Source: JASLDZ01 sp964235945
Lineage (GTDB): Bacteria; Pseudomonadota; Alphaproteobacteria; Caulobacterales; Caulobacteraceae
Length of the DNA stretch: 64,000 nt
NCBI GenBank assembly: GCA_964235945.1
Contig: CAXSDV010000002.1
Location: forward strand, 58,534 to 122,533
Direction: 5' to 3'
A program made the translations under genes and the position numbers. Shown in pieces: positions 51,081 through 60,044 of the stretch (the first letter of the stretch is position 1; every line of letters starts with the position of its first letter). A model generated the notes under the pieces. It was not told the DNA's origin. It saw nothing but the letters and a program-made list of their open reading frames with translations, and did not search any database.

Positions 51081-52414
51081 TGTCGGATCCTGCGCCCGTT
51101 CCCGTTCCCGTCGGCGACGCCGACCGCGCCGCCCTGGCCGCGGCGATCGACCGGGACGAGCTGGTCGCGCTGGCCCTGGCGCTCGGCAACATCCCCAGTC
51201 CCCCCGGCGGTGAGCAGGCGGCGGGCGACCACGTGTTCGACTGGATGCTCCGGGAAGGCTTCGCGCCCCGCCGCGTGGGCGCCGTCCCCGAGCGCAGCAA
51301 CATCATCGGCGTGCACGGCGGCCGGGGCGACGGCCGCAACCTGCTGTTCACCGCCCACCTCGATACGGAGAGCCCGACCCGGGACCCGGACCTGGACGCC
51401 TACCAGTTCGGCCCGCAGACCCTCGCCGATCCCGAATGGACCTCCTGCCGGTTGGAGGACGGCCGGCTGCACGGGCGCCCGATCGTCAACGACCGCGGGC
51501 CCATGGCCTGCTTCCTGATCGCGGCCAAGGCGCTGAAGCGCGCCGGCTACGACCTGGCGGGCCGCATGTACCTCACCGCCTGCCCGGGGGAGATCGGGCC
51601 GGAGCCGATGGAGGAGAACCGGGGGATCGCCTACCTCGGCAAGGACATCGGGGCCCAGTATCTGTTCCACCACGGCGGCGTCGCCCCCGACTACGCCATC
51701 GCCGCGGAGGGCTGCGATTTCGGCCTGACCTGGGTGGGGTGCGGGTACGCGGTGTTCCGCATCCGGCTGTCGGGGGAGGGGGTGTTCACCCCTCTGCTGC
51801 AGCATCCCGAGCAGGCGGGCGACCATCCCAACCCCCTTTACCGCATCGGCCGCGCGACGGACGCGCTGCACGCCTTCAGCCGGTGGTGGGATGCGGCGGC
51901 CGTCCACGAAACGCCCGGCGGCGTGGCCCGGCCGAAGTCGCAGCTCGCGGCGGTGCGGGGCGGCGTGCCCCACGCCTTCGGGGCCGGCACCGAGCGGGTG
52001 AACCTGTACTTCGAGGTCGGCCTCAACCCCCGCCAGCGCGCCGCGCAGGTGCAGCGCGCGCTGGAGGCGGCCCTGCGCGACGCCGGGGTGGGACCGTGCG
52101 AGGTCGACCCCGTGGTGGTGCGGCACGGGGCGCAAGCGCAGGACCACGCCGTGGCGCCCCTGGTCGCCGCGGTGGACGCGGCCACCCGCCTCGCCCGTGG
52201 CCACCCGGTCGCCCTGGCCGACCCGGTCTATTCGAGCATGTGGCGCGACCACAACGTGTTCAACGCCCAGGGGATACCGGCGATCACCACGGGCTTCCCC
52301 CGCTGGCGGCCCACCCCCCAGGACCTGGTCGACAGCGCGCTGATCTACGCGCTCACGGCCCTGGCGGTGTGCGGGCGGGCGCCCCCCGGCTCCCGCACAG
52401 GCCCGGATCGATGA
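51080..52414 (+). CDS. M20 family metallohydrolase (ArgE/DapE-like)
   Basis: A 444-residue di-zinc amidohydrolase. Metal-binding motifs are TAHLDTE (His93, Asp95), GRPIVNDRGPMACF with the bridging Asp, and TACPGEIGPEP with the catalytic Glu. M20 enzymes cleave N-acyl amino acids, dipeptides or carbamoyl groups. A C-terminal domain with YFEVGLNPRQRAAQVQRAL is the usual dimerisation lid. As third enzyme of the operon it would release an amino acid or amine from the product of the RutA/RutB-like steps. No signal peptide, so cytoplasmic. The ATG overlaps the preceding stop; its stop overlaps the next gene as ATGA. Confidence 0.88.
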   Translation: MSDPAPVPVPVGDADRAALAAAIDRDELVALALALGNIPSPPGGEQAAGDHVFDWMLREGFAPRRVGAVPERSNIIGVHGGRGDGRNLLFTAHLDTESPTRDPDLDAYQFGPQTLADPEWTSCRLEDGRLHGRPIVNDRGPMACFLIAAKALKRAGYDLAGRMYLTACPGEIGPEPMEENRGIAYLGKDIGAQYLFHHGGVAPDYAIAAEGCDFGLTWVGCGYAVFRIRLSGEGVFTPLLQHPEQAGDHPNPLYRIGRATDALHAFSRWWDAAAVHETPGGVARPKSQLAAVRGGVPHAFGAGTERVNLYFEVGLNPRQRAAQVQRALEAALRDAGVGPCEVDPVVVRHGAQAQDHAVAPLVAAVDAATRLARGHPVALADPVYSSMWRDHNVFNAQGIPAITTGFPRWRPTPQDLVDSALIYALTALAVCGRAPPGSRTGPDR

Positions 52415-54066
52415 GCCTCGACCTTCACGCCGACTCCGCGCCCGCGTCCGCCGCGCCCATCCTGACCGCCGCGCGCGTCCGCCGGGTTTCGGAGTGGACG
52501 ATCGCCGCCGTCGCCGCAGCCTCGTGCCTGGGCGCCTTCGTCGGCCTGTCCGCCTCCGGGTGGTGGACGGACGAGCTGTTCACCCTGTTCCTGATCGACC
52601 ACCACGGCGGCCCGGCCCAGGTGCTCGGCCGGGCGCTGACCGACACCCAGCCTCCCGCCTACTACCTGCTGCTCTACGGCTGGTCCCGGCTGTTCGGGCT
52701 GGGCGAGGCCGCGCTGAGGAGCCTGAGCGCGATCCTCGCAGTCGCGTCCGTGGCGGTGTTCTGGTGGACGACGCGGCGGTTGTTCACCCCTTCCGCGAGG
52801 ACCTGGGCGGCCGCGGTCGCCGCCACCTCGCCGCTCTGGTTCGTCCAGTCCCAGAACATCCGCAACTACAGCCTGTGCCTCCTCTTGGCGGCTACTATGC
52901 TGGGCCTGGCGCTGCGGTTGCGTCGCCGGGTGCGGGAAGGATGCGCCCGGCCCTGGGCGAGCTGGGCGGCGCTGACCGCCGCGGGCGCGCTGGACGCCGG
53001 GACGCACTTCTACGGCCTGCTCGGGTTCGGAGCGCTGACGGCGGCGCTGATCGTCAGCCTGCCGTCCTGGCGGCTGCGGGCGGCGCTGGCGGCGTCCGGC
53101 CTGGTGGTGGCGCTGGGCGAGGTGGCCTACGTCCACTTCCTGCTCGGCCACACCCACGAGAACCTGCAGCACCTCTGGTTCCGCAAGGACCCGGCCACCC
53201 TCCTGGCGGTGCTGTACGACATCTGGAGGCTCGGGATCGGAGGGGCCGCGCGCGTGGCCGTCGCCGGCCTGTTCGTGGGTTGGGCGATCCTGGCGACGCG
53301 CCGTCGCGGGGAGCGGCGTTCGGACCTGGCGTCGACGTCGGACGCGGACCGCTCCTGGCTCGTGGGCGTGTGCGCCTTCGTGCTGGCGGCCCTGTACCTG
53401 GGCGGGGTCGCCGTGAGCCTGCTGTTCGCGCCCTCCCTGTCCGACCGCAACGTGCTCACGGCGGCGCCCGCCCTTTGGGTGCTGCTGGCGGCCCTGTACC
53501 AGGCGGTTCTGGGACGGCTCGGCCCCCGCGCCGCCGCCGCCGCCGGCCTCGCGTGCGCGGCCCTGCTCGTCTTCCACGCGGTCGTGATCGACCGGGGGCG
53601 CGCCATGTCGCGCAACGAGCCCTGGCGTGAGTCGGCCCGGTACGTGGCCGCCCTCCCGGCCTGCAGGACCGCGATCCTCGACGTGGTGCAGCCCGACAAG
53701 TTCGGGCCGGACACCCCGTTCTACCGGCTGATCGCGCAACGCTACCTGTTCGGCAGGTACCTGGGGGTGCGCTGGCCGTCCGTACGTCCGCACCTGTTGT
53801 CCGCCTTCGCGGACGCGGGGCGCGACCCGCAGCTCGCCCGCAGGCTCGCGGTGCGCTCGCACGACCCCGCGAGCTGCCCCGTGCTCGTCTGGGCGGTCCA
53901 CGATGTGGACACCGACCAGGCGGTCGCCCTGCGGCGAACCGTCGCCGGCCTGCCCGGCGTCGCGGCGCCGAACGTGCGGCTGCGCGAGTTCTTCCAGGAG
54001 CACCTGAAGGGAGACGTCTGGCGTCCGCAGCCGGCCGGCTACGTGGTCGAGCGCGCCTCGCCCTGA
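52411..54066 (+). CDS. GT-C type membrane glycosyltransferase (ArnT/GT39-like)
   Basis: A 551-residue membrane protein with about 10-12 helices in the N-terminal 410 residues and a soluble C-terminal domain. The first periplasmic loop holds WWTDELFTLFLIDH, the acidic DE motif of GT-C enzymes that use polyprenyl-phosphate sugars, and TDTQPPAYYLLLYGWSRLFGLGEAALR is the usual PxxY/G-E-AL segment. Acceptor unknown. It is translationally coupled to the M20 gene by ATGA, so it belongs to this operon by position although its chemistry seems unrelated to catabolism. Confidence 0.82.
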   Translation: MSLDLHADSAPASAAPILTAARVRRVSEWTIAAVAAASCLGAFVGLSASGWWTDELFTLFLIDHHGGPAQVLGRALTDTQPPAYYLLLYGWSRLFGLGEAALRSLSAILAVASVAVFWWTTRRLFTPSARTWAAAVAATSPLWFVQSQNIRNYSLCLLLAATMLGLALRLRRRVREGCARPWASWAALTAAGALDAGTHFYGLLGFGALTAALIVSLPSWRLRAALAASGLVVALGEVAYVHFLLGHTHENLQHLWFRKDPATLLAVLYDIWRLGIGGAARVAVAGLFVGWAILATRRRGERRSDLASTSDADRSWLVGVCAFVLAALYLGGVAVSLLFAPSLSDRNVLTAAPALWVLLAALYQAVLGRLGPRAAAAAGLACAALLVFHAVVIDRGRAMSRNEPWRESARYVAALPACRTAILDVVQPDKFGPDTPFYRLIAQRYLFGRYLGVRWPSVRPHLLSAFADAGRDPQLARRLAVRSHDPASCPVLVWAVHDVDTDQAVALRRTVAGLPGVAAPNVRLREFFQEHLKGDVWRPQPAGYVVERASP

Positions 54067-54088
54067 AGCGGCCGGATCCGCTCGGTTC

Positions 54089-55594
54089 CTACGGCTCGAT
54101 GCGCTCTTCGGATGTGAAGGTGGAGGCCGGCAGCCCGGCGGCGTTGTACAGCCCGCCCGCCACCACGTCGCTCCAGGCGTAGCGGACGTAGACCGGCCGC
54201 GGCGGCGGGCCGGAGACCACCACCGTCTCGCCGTCCAGGCGCGCGGTCGCCGGGACGAAGCGGCGGTCCTCGCCCGCGATCTCGAAGCCGGCCAGCGCCG
54301 CACCGCGGGTGGTCAGGCCCCGGGCGTTGTCGAACCACACGCGCAGCGCCCCGGGCGCCCCCGCGCCCGTGACCTGCCGGAACAGCGGCGACTGGTAGGC
54401 CACAGGCTCGCCATAGGCGGTCGCCTCCGCCGCCAGGGCGAGCCGGGCGGCGACCGTCTGCTTGTCGGCGGGGTGGACGTTCTTCGGGTCCCCGACGTCC
54501 GTGGTGACCGCCATGGCGGTTCCGCGCAGCGCGAGCGCCCGGCGCTGGGCGTCGCGCACCCGCCCCCAGTCCTCGCCCGGCGAGTCGAAGCTGGAGATCT
54601 GGGCGTAGATGAAGGGCAGGTCGCCCTGGGCGAAGTCGTGGCGCCAATCGGTGATCAGCCCCTTGAACAGGGCCTCGTAGCCGGGCGCCCGGCGCGGATC
54701 GGTGTTGGTTTCGCCCTGGTACCAGATCACCCCCTTCAGGCCGTAGCCGGTGAAGGGGGCGACCATGGCGTTGTAGAGCCCCGCCGGCCGCCAGGACGCC
54801 TCGTCCGGCCGCCAGGGGTGATGCGGGGCGGGCAGGCCCTTGCGCGCGGCCGCCTCGTCCTCCCGCCGTTCGGCCGCCAGGATCGCCGCCTTGTCGGCTT
54901 CGCTGCTGGCGAGCCGGGCGCGCGCCGCGAACGCCGGCAGCAGCGCGGGGTCCGCGCTCAGCCCTTCGAGGGACACCCAGGAGTCGGCCGGGGTGCCGCC
55001 CCAGGTCGAGTCGATCACCCCCACCGTCACGCCCTCGCGCGCCGCCAGGGTGCGGGCGAAGAAATAGCCTACGGCGGAGAAGCGGGCCGCGGTGGCGGGG
55101 GTGCATTCGCTCCAGTCGTCCTGCACGTCGCGCAGGGGATATTCGCTGCTGGCGTGCCGCACGTTGAGCAGGCGCACGCGGGGCAGGGTCGCCCGGGCGA
55201 TCTCCGCGTCCGCGTTCTTCACGTGGGCGGTCGGGGGGAAGCCCGCCAGCGGCATCTCCATGTTGGACTGGCCCGACGCGAACCACACGTCCCCGACCAT
55301 GACGTCGCGGACGGTGACGCTCCGGCGCAGGCCGTCGTCCACCTCCAGCTCGTAGGGGCCGCCGGCCGCCTCAGGCGCGAGCCAGGCGTTCCAGCGCCCC
55401 AGCTCGTCGGCGGCGTCGGCGACGCTCTGGCCGTGCAGCCGCACCCGCACCGTCGCGCCCGGCGCGTCCCAGCCCCAGACGTGCAACGGACGCCCGCGCT
55501 GCACCACCGCGTGGTCGCTGAACACGTGGGGAAGACGCAGCCGCGCCGGCCCCGGCGGCGAGCCCAGGGCCGCCGCGAAGACGAGACCGATCAT
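54089..55594 (-). CDS. Sialate O-acetylesterase-like SGNH hydrolase
   Basis: A 501-residue esterase of the sialate O-acetylesterase/DUF303 family, which removes acetyl groups from sugars, including acetylated plant polysaccharides. The nucleophile is Ser110 in GQSNMEMP; YQGETN (GVIWYQGETNTDP) is the second conserved block, and DVGDPKNVHPADK supplies the catalytic Asp and His. An N-terminal short hydrophobic segment (MIGLVFAAALG) may be a weak signal peptide. I chose ATG 55594 over the GTG two codons before because GTGGAG is better placed for it. It is convergent with the GT-C gene. Confidence 0.9.
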   Translation of the reverse strand: MIGLVFAAALGSPPGPARLRLPHVFSDHAVVQRGRPLHVWGWDAPGATVRVRLHGQSVADAADELGRWNAWLAPEAAGGPYELEVDDGLRRSVTVRDVMVGDVWFASGQSNMEMPLAGFPPTAHVKNADAEIARATLPRVRLLNVRHASSEYPLRDVQDDWSECTPATAARFSAVGYFFARTLAAREGVTVGVIDSTWGGTPADSWVSLEGLSADPALLPAFAARARLASSEADKAAILAAERREDEAAARKGLPAPHHPWRPDEASWRPAGLYNAMVAPFTGYGLKGVIWYQGETNTDPRRAPGYEALFKGLITDWRHDFAQGDLPFIYAQISSFDSPGEDWGRVRDAQRRALALRGTAMAVTTDVGDPKNVHPADKQTVAARLALAAEATAYGEPVAYQSPLFRQVTGAGAPGALRVWFDNARGLTTRGAALAGFEIAGEDRRFVPATARLDGETVVVSGPPPRPVYVRYAWSDVVAGGLYNAAGLPASTFTSEERIEP

Positions 55595-55723
55595 CCACAC
55601 TCCACTCGCGTCGAACCCCCGCCAGTTTGGGCGGCGGGTCGGACGAACTCAAGGCGGAGCGGGCCGCGGGCCTCGTCCGCGACGGTCGATCCGGCCGGCG
55701 GCCACAGCCGCGGGAGCCGCGCG

Positions 55724-56557
55724 CTAGGGCGCCGCGCCCCGCGCGTCCTCGAACTCCACCACGTCGTGGGAGCAGAAGATCCGCACGGCCGCGCCCGCAT
55801 CGCGCTTGAGCTCGCGCAGGCGCGCCTGGTTGGCCAGGCGCCGGGGGCGGTCCACCTCCATCAGGCGCTGGTAGGCCGCCAGGCCCGGCGAGCAGTGCGG
55901 GCGCTCCACGTCCATCTCGCCGCGGAAGAAGTAGGCGTCGCCCGCGTTGAGCACCCAGCCCGCGCCCGTGTCCACCGCCACTCCCGCATGGCCCCAGGTG
56001 TGCCCGGGCAGGGGCACCATCAGGATCTCCGGCGGCAGGCCGTCCAGGGCGCGCACCGCGTCGAAGCCGAACCACCGCTCGCCGCCGGCGGCGTAGGCGC
56101 GCCAGTCGCGCACCTCGTCGAACTGGACGGGGCGGTAACGGCGGCGCGCGATGAAGCCGCGCCGCTCGCGCTCGGCGGCCTCGCGCTCGCGCGCCAGCAC
56201 GTGCACGCGGGCCTCCGGGAAGTCCTCGATCCCGCCCGCATGGTCGAAGTCCAGGTGGGTGAGCACGATGTGGCGCACGTCGCGGGGGGAGAAGCCCAGG
56301 GCGCGCACCTGGTGCAGGGCGGTGTCCTCCAGGCGGAACCGGATGTTGAGCAGGGTGCGGAACAGGCCGCTGGTGCGCTCGCGCGGACGCTCCACGTCCT
56401 GCACGCCGTAGCCCGTGTCGATCAGCACCAAGCCCTGGTCGGTCTCGATCAGCTGGGCGGCGCACACCACTCGCCCGAACAGGCCGGAACTGACGCCGTC
56501 GAACAGGCGGCCGCCGACGGGGCAGTCGCTGCCGCAGTTCAGGTGGTGGATGCGCAC
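55724..56557 (-). CDS. Metallo-beta-lactamase fold hydrolase (lactonase-like)
   Basis: A 277-residue MBL-fold protein. The zinc motif THLDFDHAGG gives His101, Asp103, Asp105 and His106; later ligands are in PGHTWGH, LNAGDAYF and IFCSHD. The opening MRIHHLNCGSDCP and the GLVLIDTGYG segment resemble quorum-quenching lactonases and related esterases, but acyl-homoserine lactone activity cannot be assumed. It ends 130 bp before the acetylesterase start on the same strand and begins 13 bp after the SDR gene stop, so SDR and MBL are probably one transcript. Confidence 0.87.
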   Translation of the reverse strand: MRIHHLNCGSDCPVGGRLFDGVSSGLFGRVVCAAQLIETDQGLVLIDTGYGVQDVERPRERTSGLFRTLLNIRFRLEDTALHQVRALGFSPRDVRHIVLTHLDFDHAGGIEDFPEARVHVLAREREAAERERRGFIARRRYRPVQFDEVRDWRAYAAGGERWFGFDAVRALDGLPPEILMVPLPGHTWGHAGVAVDTGAGWVLNAGDAYFFRGEMDVERPHCSPGLAAYQRLMEVDRPRRLANQARLRELKRDAGAAVRIFCSHDVVEFEDARGAAP

Positions 56558-56570
56558 GGGCGGTCTCCGG

Positions 56571-57632
56571 TCACCGGGGGGCGGGGTCGACGGCGGCCGG
56601 AGTGGGCGGGGCCGGAGCGGGCGTGGCCGGGGTGCGGCGGTCCTCCTCGCGCCAGCGCGCGCGCAAACCTCCGTCGACGGTGACGCCGCGCGGGTCGGGC
56701 GTGAAGAGGTTTCCCTCGCCGGGGGCGGCGGCGGGCTGCGCGCCGTGCAGCTGCACGTGGTCGTAGACGGAGGCCGCCACGTGCTCGGTGAGGTCGGGCG
56801 CGATCCCTTCGCCGAACACCGCCGCCTGCGCCTTCCAGCCGACCGCCACCCGCGCGCGCGGGCGCAGGGCCGCGGACATGACGGCGCGCACGACGGGGTT
56901 CGGTCCGTCCAGCAGGGGCGCCCGGGGCTCGCGTCCCGTATAGTTGGCCGCGTGGTCCCAGATGGGCGTGTCGGCGCCCCAGGGCATGATGGTGACCACC
57001 TTGACGGCCCGGTCGCCGTTCAACCGCAGCTCCTGGCGCAGGGCCTCGTCCAGCCCGAGTATGGCGTGCTTGGTGGCGGAGTAGGTGGCTTGGTAGGGCA
57101 GGGGCGTGCGGCTCTCCACCGAGCCCATGTTGACCAGCACGCCGAAGCCCTGACGCCGGAACCGCCGCACGGCCTCGTAGCTGCCGTACACCACCCCCTT
57201 CAGGTTGACGTCGATCACGCGCTCGTGGTCCGCCAGGGGAGTCTCGTCGAAGCGGCCCAGCGCGATCACCCCCGCGTCGTTCACCCACACGTCCACCCGC
57301 CCGAACCGGGCGACCGCCGCCTCGCCCAGGCGCGCCATGTCCGCCGGCCGGCTGACGTCGGTGGGGACCGCCAGGGCCGCGCCGCCCGAGGCCCGGATCT
57401 GCGCGGCGGCGCTCTCCAACGCGTCGGCCCGGCGCGCCGCCAGCACCACGTTGGCCCCCCGCGCGCCCATGGCCAGGGCGATGCCGCGCCCGAAGCCGCT
57501 GGACGCGCCCGTCACCACCACCGTGCGGCCGGCGAACGGGCGGGAGGCGACGGACAGGTCGGGCGTGGCGCAGCCGGCCAGGCCGCCCGCCAGGGTCAGG
57601 AAAAGCGCGCAGCCCGCGAGCAGCCTGGTCAT
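56571..57632 (-). CDS. Short-chain dehydrogenase with lipoprotein signal
   Basis: A 353-residue SDR. The core (about residues 32-250) has TGASSGFGRG, NDAG in place of NNAG, and the active site YSATK; the C-terminal tail of about 70 residues ends in a Pro/Ala-rich stretch. The N-terminus, MTRLLAGCALFLTLAGGLAGC, is a clear lipoprotein signal with Cys21 in the lipobox, which is odd for an NAD(P)-dependent enzyme since those cofactors are cytosolic. The start at 57632 is the only one giving that signal; a start after it would leave a normal cytosolic SDR, but no good start codon is visible there. Confidence 0.85.
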   Translation of the reverse strand: MTRLLAGCALFLTLAGGLAGCATPDLSVASRPFAGRTVVVTGASSGFGRGIALAMGARGANVVLAARRADALESAAAQIRASGGAALAVPTDVSRPADMARLGEAAVARFGRVDVWVNDAGVIALGRFDETPLADHERVIDVNLKGVVYGSYEAVRRFRRQGFGVLVNMGSVESRTPLPYQATYSATKHAILGLDEALRQELRLNGDRAVKVVTIMPWGADTPIWDHAANYTGREPRAPLLDGPNPVVRAVMSAALRPRARVAVGWKAQAAVFGEGIAPDLTEHVAASVYDHVQLHGAQPAAAPGEGNLFTPDPRGVTVDGGLRARWREEDRRTPATPAPAPPTPAAVDPAPR

Positions 57633-57724
57633 CACTTCGTCCGCACCCGGCGCTGCGCCGATCCAACAGCGCGCCGGGCGCCGGAAGGTTACCGGCTTTG
57701 CGAATTGAGGCTTGGCCCCGCGCC

Positions 57725-57749
57725 GACGCACGGAGCGGAGCCGTGCGTC
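57725..57749 (-). terminator. Hairpin at the end of the pqi operon
   Basis: A perfect 9-bp stem (57725-57733 with 57741-57749, 7-base loop) overlapping the last bases of the PqiC gene. No T-tract follows, so it is a probable but not certain terminator. Confidence 0.5.
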
Positions 57750-58368
57750 AGCGGCCGGCGGTGAGGTCCTGCGCCATCGCGTCGGCCAGCCGGCCGAGCA
57801 GGGCGCTGAGTTCGGCCGCCTCCGCGCCGGGGCCGGCGGCGGCCGGGGCGCTGACGCGCAGGGTGCGCGCCGTGTAGGCGAGCGCCGGCGCCCCGGGGGC
57901 CGTGCGGCCGGCGGTCAACGTCCAGCCCGCGTCCATCACCGCCTGGCCGGCGCCGTCGCGGCCGACCACGAGGATGTCGACCACCAGGCCCCGGCCGTTC
58001 GCGGGCTTGGGCGCGTCCGGGTAGGTGACGGCCCCCGCGGGCAGGCGCGCGGCCAGATCCTGGGTGAGGGTGCGCCGGGCGAGCTCGCCCAGGGGCGCGC
58101 TCCAGTGGGCGAAATCGCTGACCCTGACCTCGTTGGCGGCGGTCTCGCGCACGAGTTCGGGACGGTCGAGCCCGGGCGGGATGTGCACCGCGTCCACCCG
58201 CACGGGCGGTATGGCCGCCGCCGGCGTCGGGGGCGCGGCGGGGGGCGCGGCGTCCAGCGTGAAGAAGCGCGTGGGCGGGCTGGAGCCGCACCCGGCCAGC
58301 GCGGCCGCGCCCACCGCCAGCAGGGCCGGACCGACGAAGCGCCGGATGGAGCGAAGGCGGCGGGTCAT
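57748..58368 (-). CDS. pqiC: PqiC family lipoprotein
   Basis: A 206-residue ABC-type transport auxiliary lipoprotein. The signal MTRRLRSIRRFVGPALLAVGAAALAGC places the lipidated Cys at residue 27. The body carries the PqiC/YmbA pattern: FFTLDAAPP near the start, VDAVHIPPGLDRPELV, and FAHWSAPLGELARRTLTQDLAARL. In the Pqi system it caps the PqiB tube at the outer membrane. Its ATG overlaps the PqiB stop (ATGA). Order PqiA-PqiB-PqiC with each junction overlapping matches the E. coli pqi operon. Confidence 0.9.
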   Translation of the reverse strand: MTRRLRSIRRFVGPALLAVGAAALAGCGSSPPTRFFTLDAAPPAAPPTPAAAIPPVRVDAVHIPPGLDRPELVRETAANEVRVSDFAHWSAPLGELARRTLTQDLAARLPAGAVTYPDAPKPANGRGLVVDILVVGRDGAGQAVMDAGWTLTAGRTAPGAPALAYTARTLRVSAPAAAGPGAEAAELSALLGRLADAMAQDLTAGR

Positions 58369-60044
58369 CGGGATTCCTTCACCTTGCCCTTGAGCACCGC
58401 TTCCGGGTGGCGGCCGAGATAGTCGGTCAGCGCCCGGATGGAGCGCGCGGCGTCCGTCAGTTCGCGTATGGCGCCCGGCAGGCTGGCGTCCTGGGTCTGG
58501 CCCTCGCCCGACAGCACGGTGTTGGCCGAGGCGGCGGTTTTGCCGAGTTCGTCGGCGGCGGTGTTCAGCTTGGCGACCAGGGGGCCCACCTGCGGTTTCA
58601 CCTGCCGCAGCATGTCGTCCACCTGGTTCAGGGTGGAGTCGAGGTGGTCCAGGCTGTCCTTCACCTTGGGCGATCCGGTCAGCGTGTTCAGGTTGGCGGT
58701 GAGCCGGCGCACGTTGTCGCCGATCTGCGCCAAGGGGATCTGGTCCACCTTGTCGAGGATGTCGCTCGCCCGGTCCGCCAGCCCCGCCACGTCGCCGGAG
58801 GCGGCGGTGGGCAGGACGGTGACGCCGTCCGCCCCATGGCCGAGCGCGGCGGCGTGGGCGCCCTTCACCCTCTCGATGCTGATGGAGCGCGGGCCGATCA
58901 GCGGCGGGTTCTGCACGAGCTTGACGCGGTAGCCGTGGGCCACGAGCCGGCCCAGGGCCGCGTCCGTCACCGCGCGCCAATCGCCCATCTCCGACGGCAG
59001 TCCCCCGCCCGTGAGGTTGAGCCGCTGGGGGCGCAGGGTGATCCGCACGGGTTGGGAGATCTTTCCGGTGGCGGGGTCGAGGCTGAAATCCACCGACTTC
59101 ACCGCGCCGATCTGGCGGCCGGCGAGCTTGACCGGCGAGCCCTCGTCAAGGTCGCCCACCGGGTCGGAGAAGGCGAGGTCGTAGGTCACCTGGGGGCCGC
59201 GCCCGCCGGCTATGGCGCGGCCGCGGTCGGCGTAGAGCACGAACTCCGATCCGGCCGGGCTCTCGGGATAGGCGGCGGCGGCGGCGGGGGTGTTGAACTC
59301 CACCCCGCCGGCGATGGCGGCGTTGGCCGGGGCGAATTGGGTGCTCAGGCCCTCGCCCGTCAGCGAGATCTCCACGGGGCTGGCCATCCAGAACAGGCTG
59401 TCGGGCCGCACCAGCCGGTCGTAGGGGGCGGCCACGAAGATGGTGATCTCGAAGGTCTGCGGGCCGGCCAGGTCGATGGCGGCCACCTTGCCCACGTCCA
59501 GCCCGTGGTAGAAGACGCTGGAGTTGACGCGCATGGAGCCGATCTGCTCGGCGTTGACCTTGAAGTAGCGCCCGGGCGAGCCCGGGATCACCGCCGGCGG
59601 CGACTCCAGGCCGACGAAGTGACGAGTGGGGGCGCCCGGGCCCGGGGCCACGCCGATGGTCACCCCGGCCAGCGCCGCCTTGAGCGAGGACACGTCCGTC
59701 AGGCTCGGCTTGGCCCCAACCAGCCAGAACTTGGTGCCGGTGCGCAGCCCTTCCTTGGCGCGGGGCGTCATGCGCAGCACCATGTCGACGTGCTTGGCGT
59801 CCTTGTCGATGTCGATCTTGGTGACGCGGCCGACCTCCACCCCCTGGTAGATCACCTTGGTGTCGCCGACCTGGGCGCCGGCGGAGGTGGGGAAGGTGAC
59901 GTGCACGTCCAGGCCCCGGTGGGCCAGCGCGCGCAGGCCGAGATAGCCGGTGATCAGCAACGCCGCGACCGGCACGGCCCAGACGATCCCCGGCCAGCGG
60001 CCGCGCGTCTCGCGCGCCTCGGTGCGGGGGGGCGTATCGGTCAA
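58365..60044 (-). CDS. pqiB: PqiB, MCE-domain lipid transport tube protein
   Basis: A 559-residue protein with one N-terminal membrane helix (about residues 17-37) and a periplasmic part with three MCE domains, seen as repeated GLDVHVTFPTSAGAQVGDTKVIYQGVEVGRV-type segments at about 45, 160 and 285. A C-terminal helical region with long coiled-coil potential (about 440-545) forms the tube that bridges the periplasm in E. coli PqiB. Length agrees with that protein. The start is a TTG at 60044 that overlaps the PqiA stop (TTGA). It should carry phospholipid between membranes. Confidence 0.92.
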   Translation of the reverse strand: MTDTPPRTEARETRGRWPGIVWAVPVAALLITGYLGLRALAHRGLDVHVTFPTSAGAQVGDTKVIYQGVEVGRVTKIDIDKDAKHVDMVLRMTPRAKEGLRTGTKFWLVGAKPSLTDVSSLKAALAGVTIGVAPGPGAPTRHFVGLESPPAVIPGSPGRYFKVNAEQIGSMRVNSSVFYHGLDVGKVAAIDLAGPQTFEITIFVAAPYDRLVRPDSLFWMASPVEISLTGEGLSTQFAPANAAIAGGVEFNTPAAAAAYPESPAGSEFVLYADRGRAIAGGRGPQVTYDLAFSDPVGDLDEGSPVKLAGRQIGAVKSVDFSLDPATGKISQPVRITLRPQRLNLTGGGLPSEMGDWRAVTDAALGRLVAHGYRVKLVQNPPLIGPRSISIERVKGAHAAALGHGADGVTVLPTAASGDVAGLADRASDILDKVDQIPLAQIGDNVRRLTANLNTLTGSPKVKDSLDHLDSTLNQVDDMLRQVKPQVGPLVAKLNTAADELGKTAASANTVLSGEGQTQDASLPGAIRELTDAARSIRALTDYLGRHPEAVLKGKVKESR

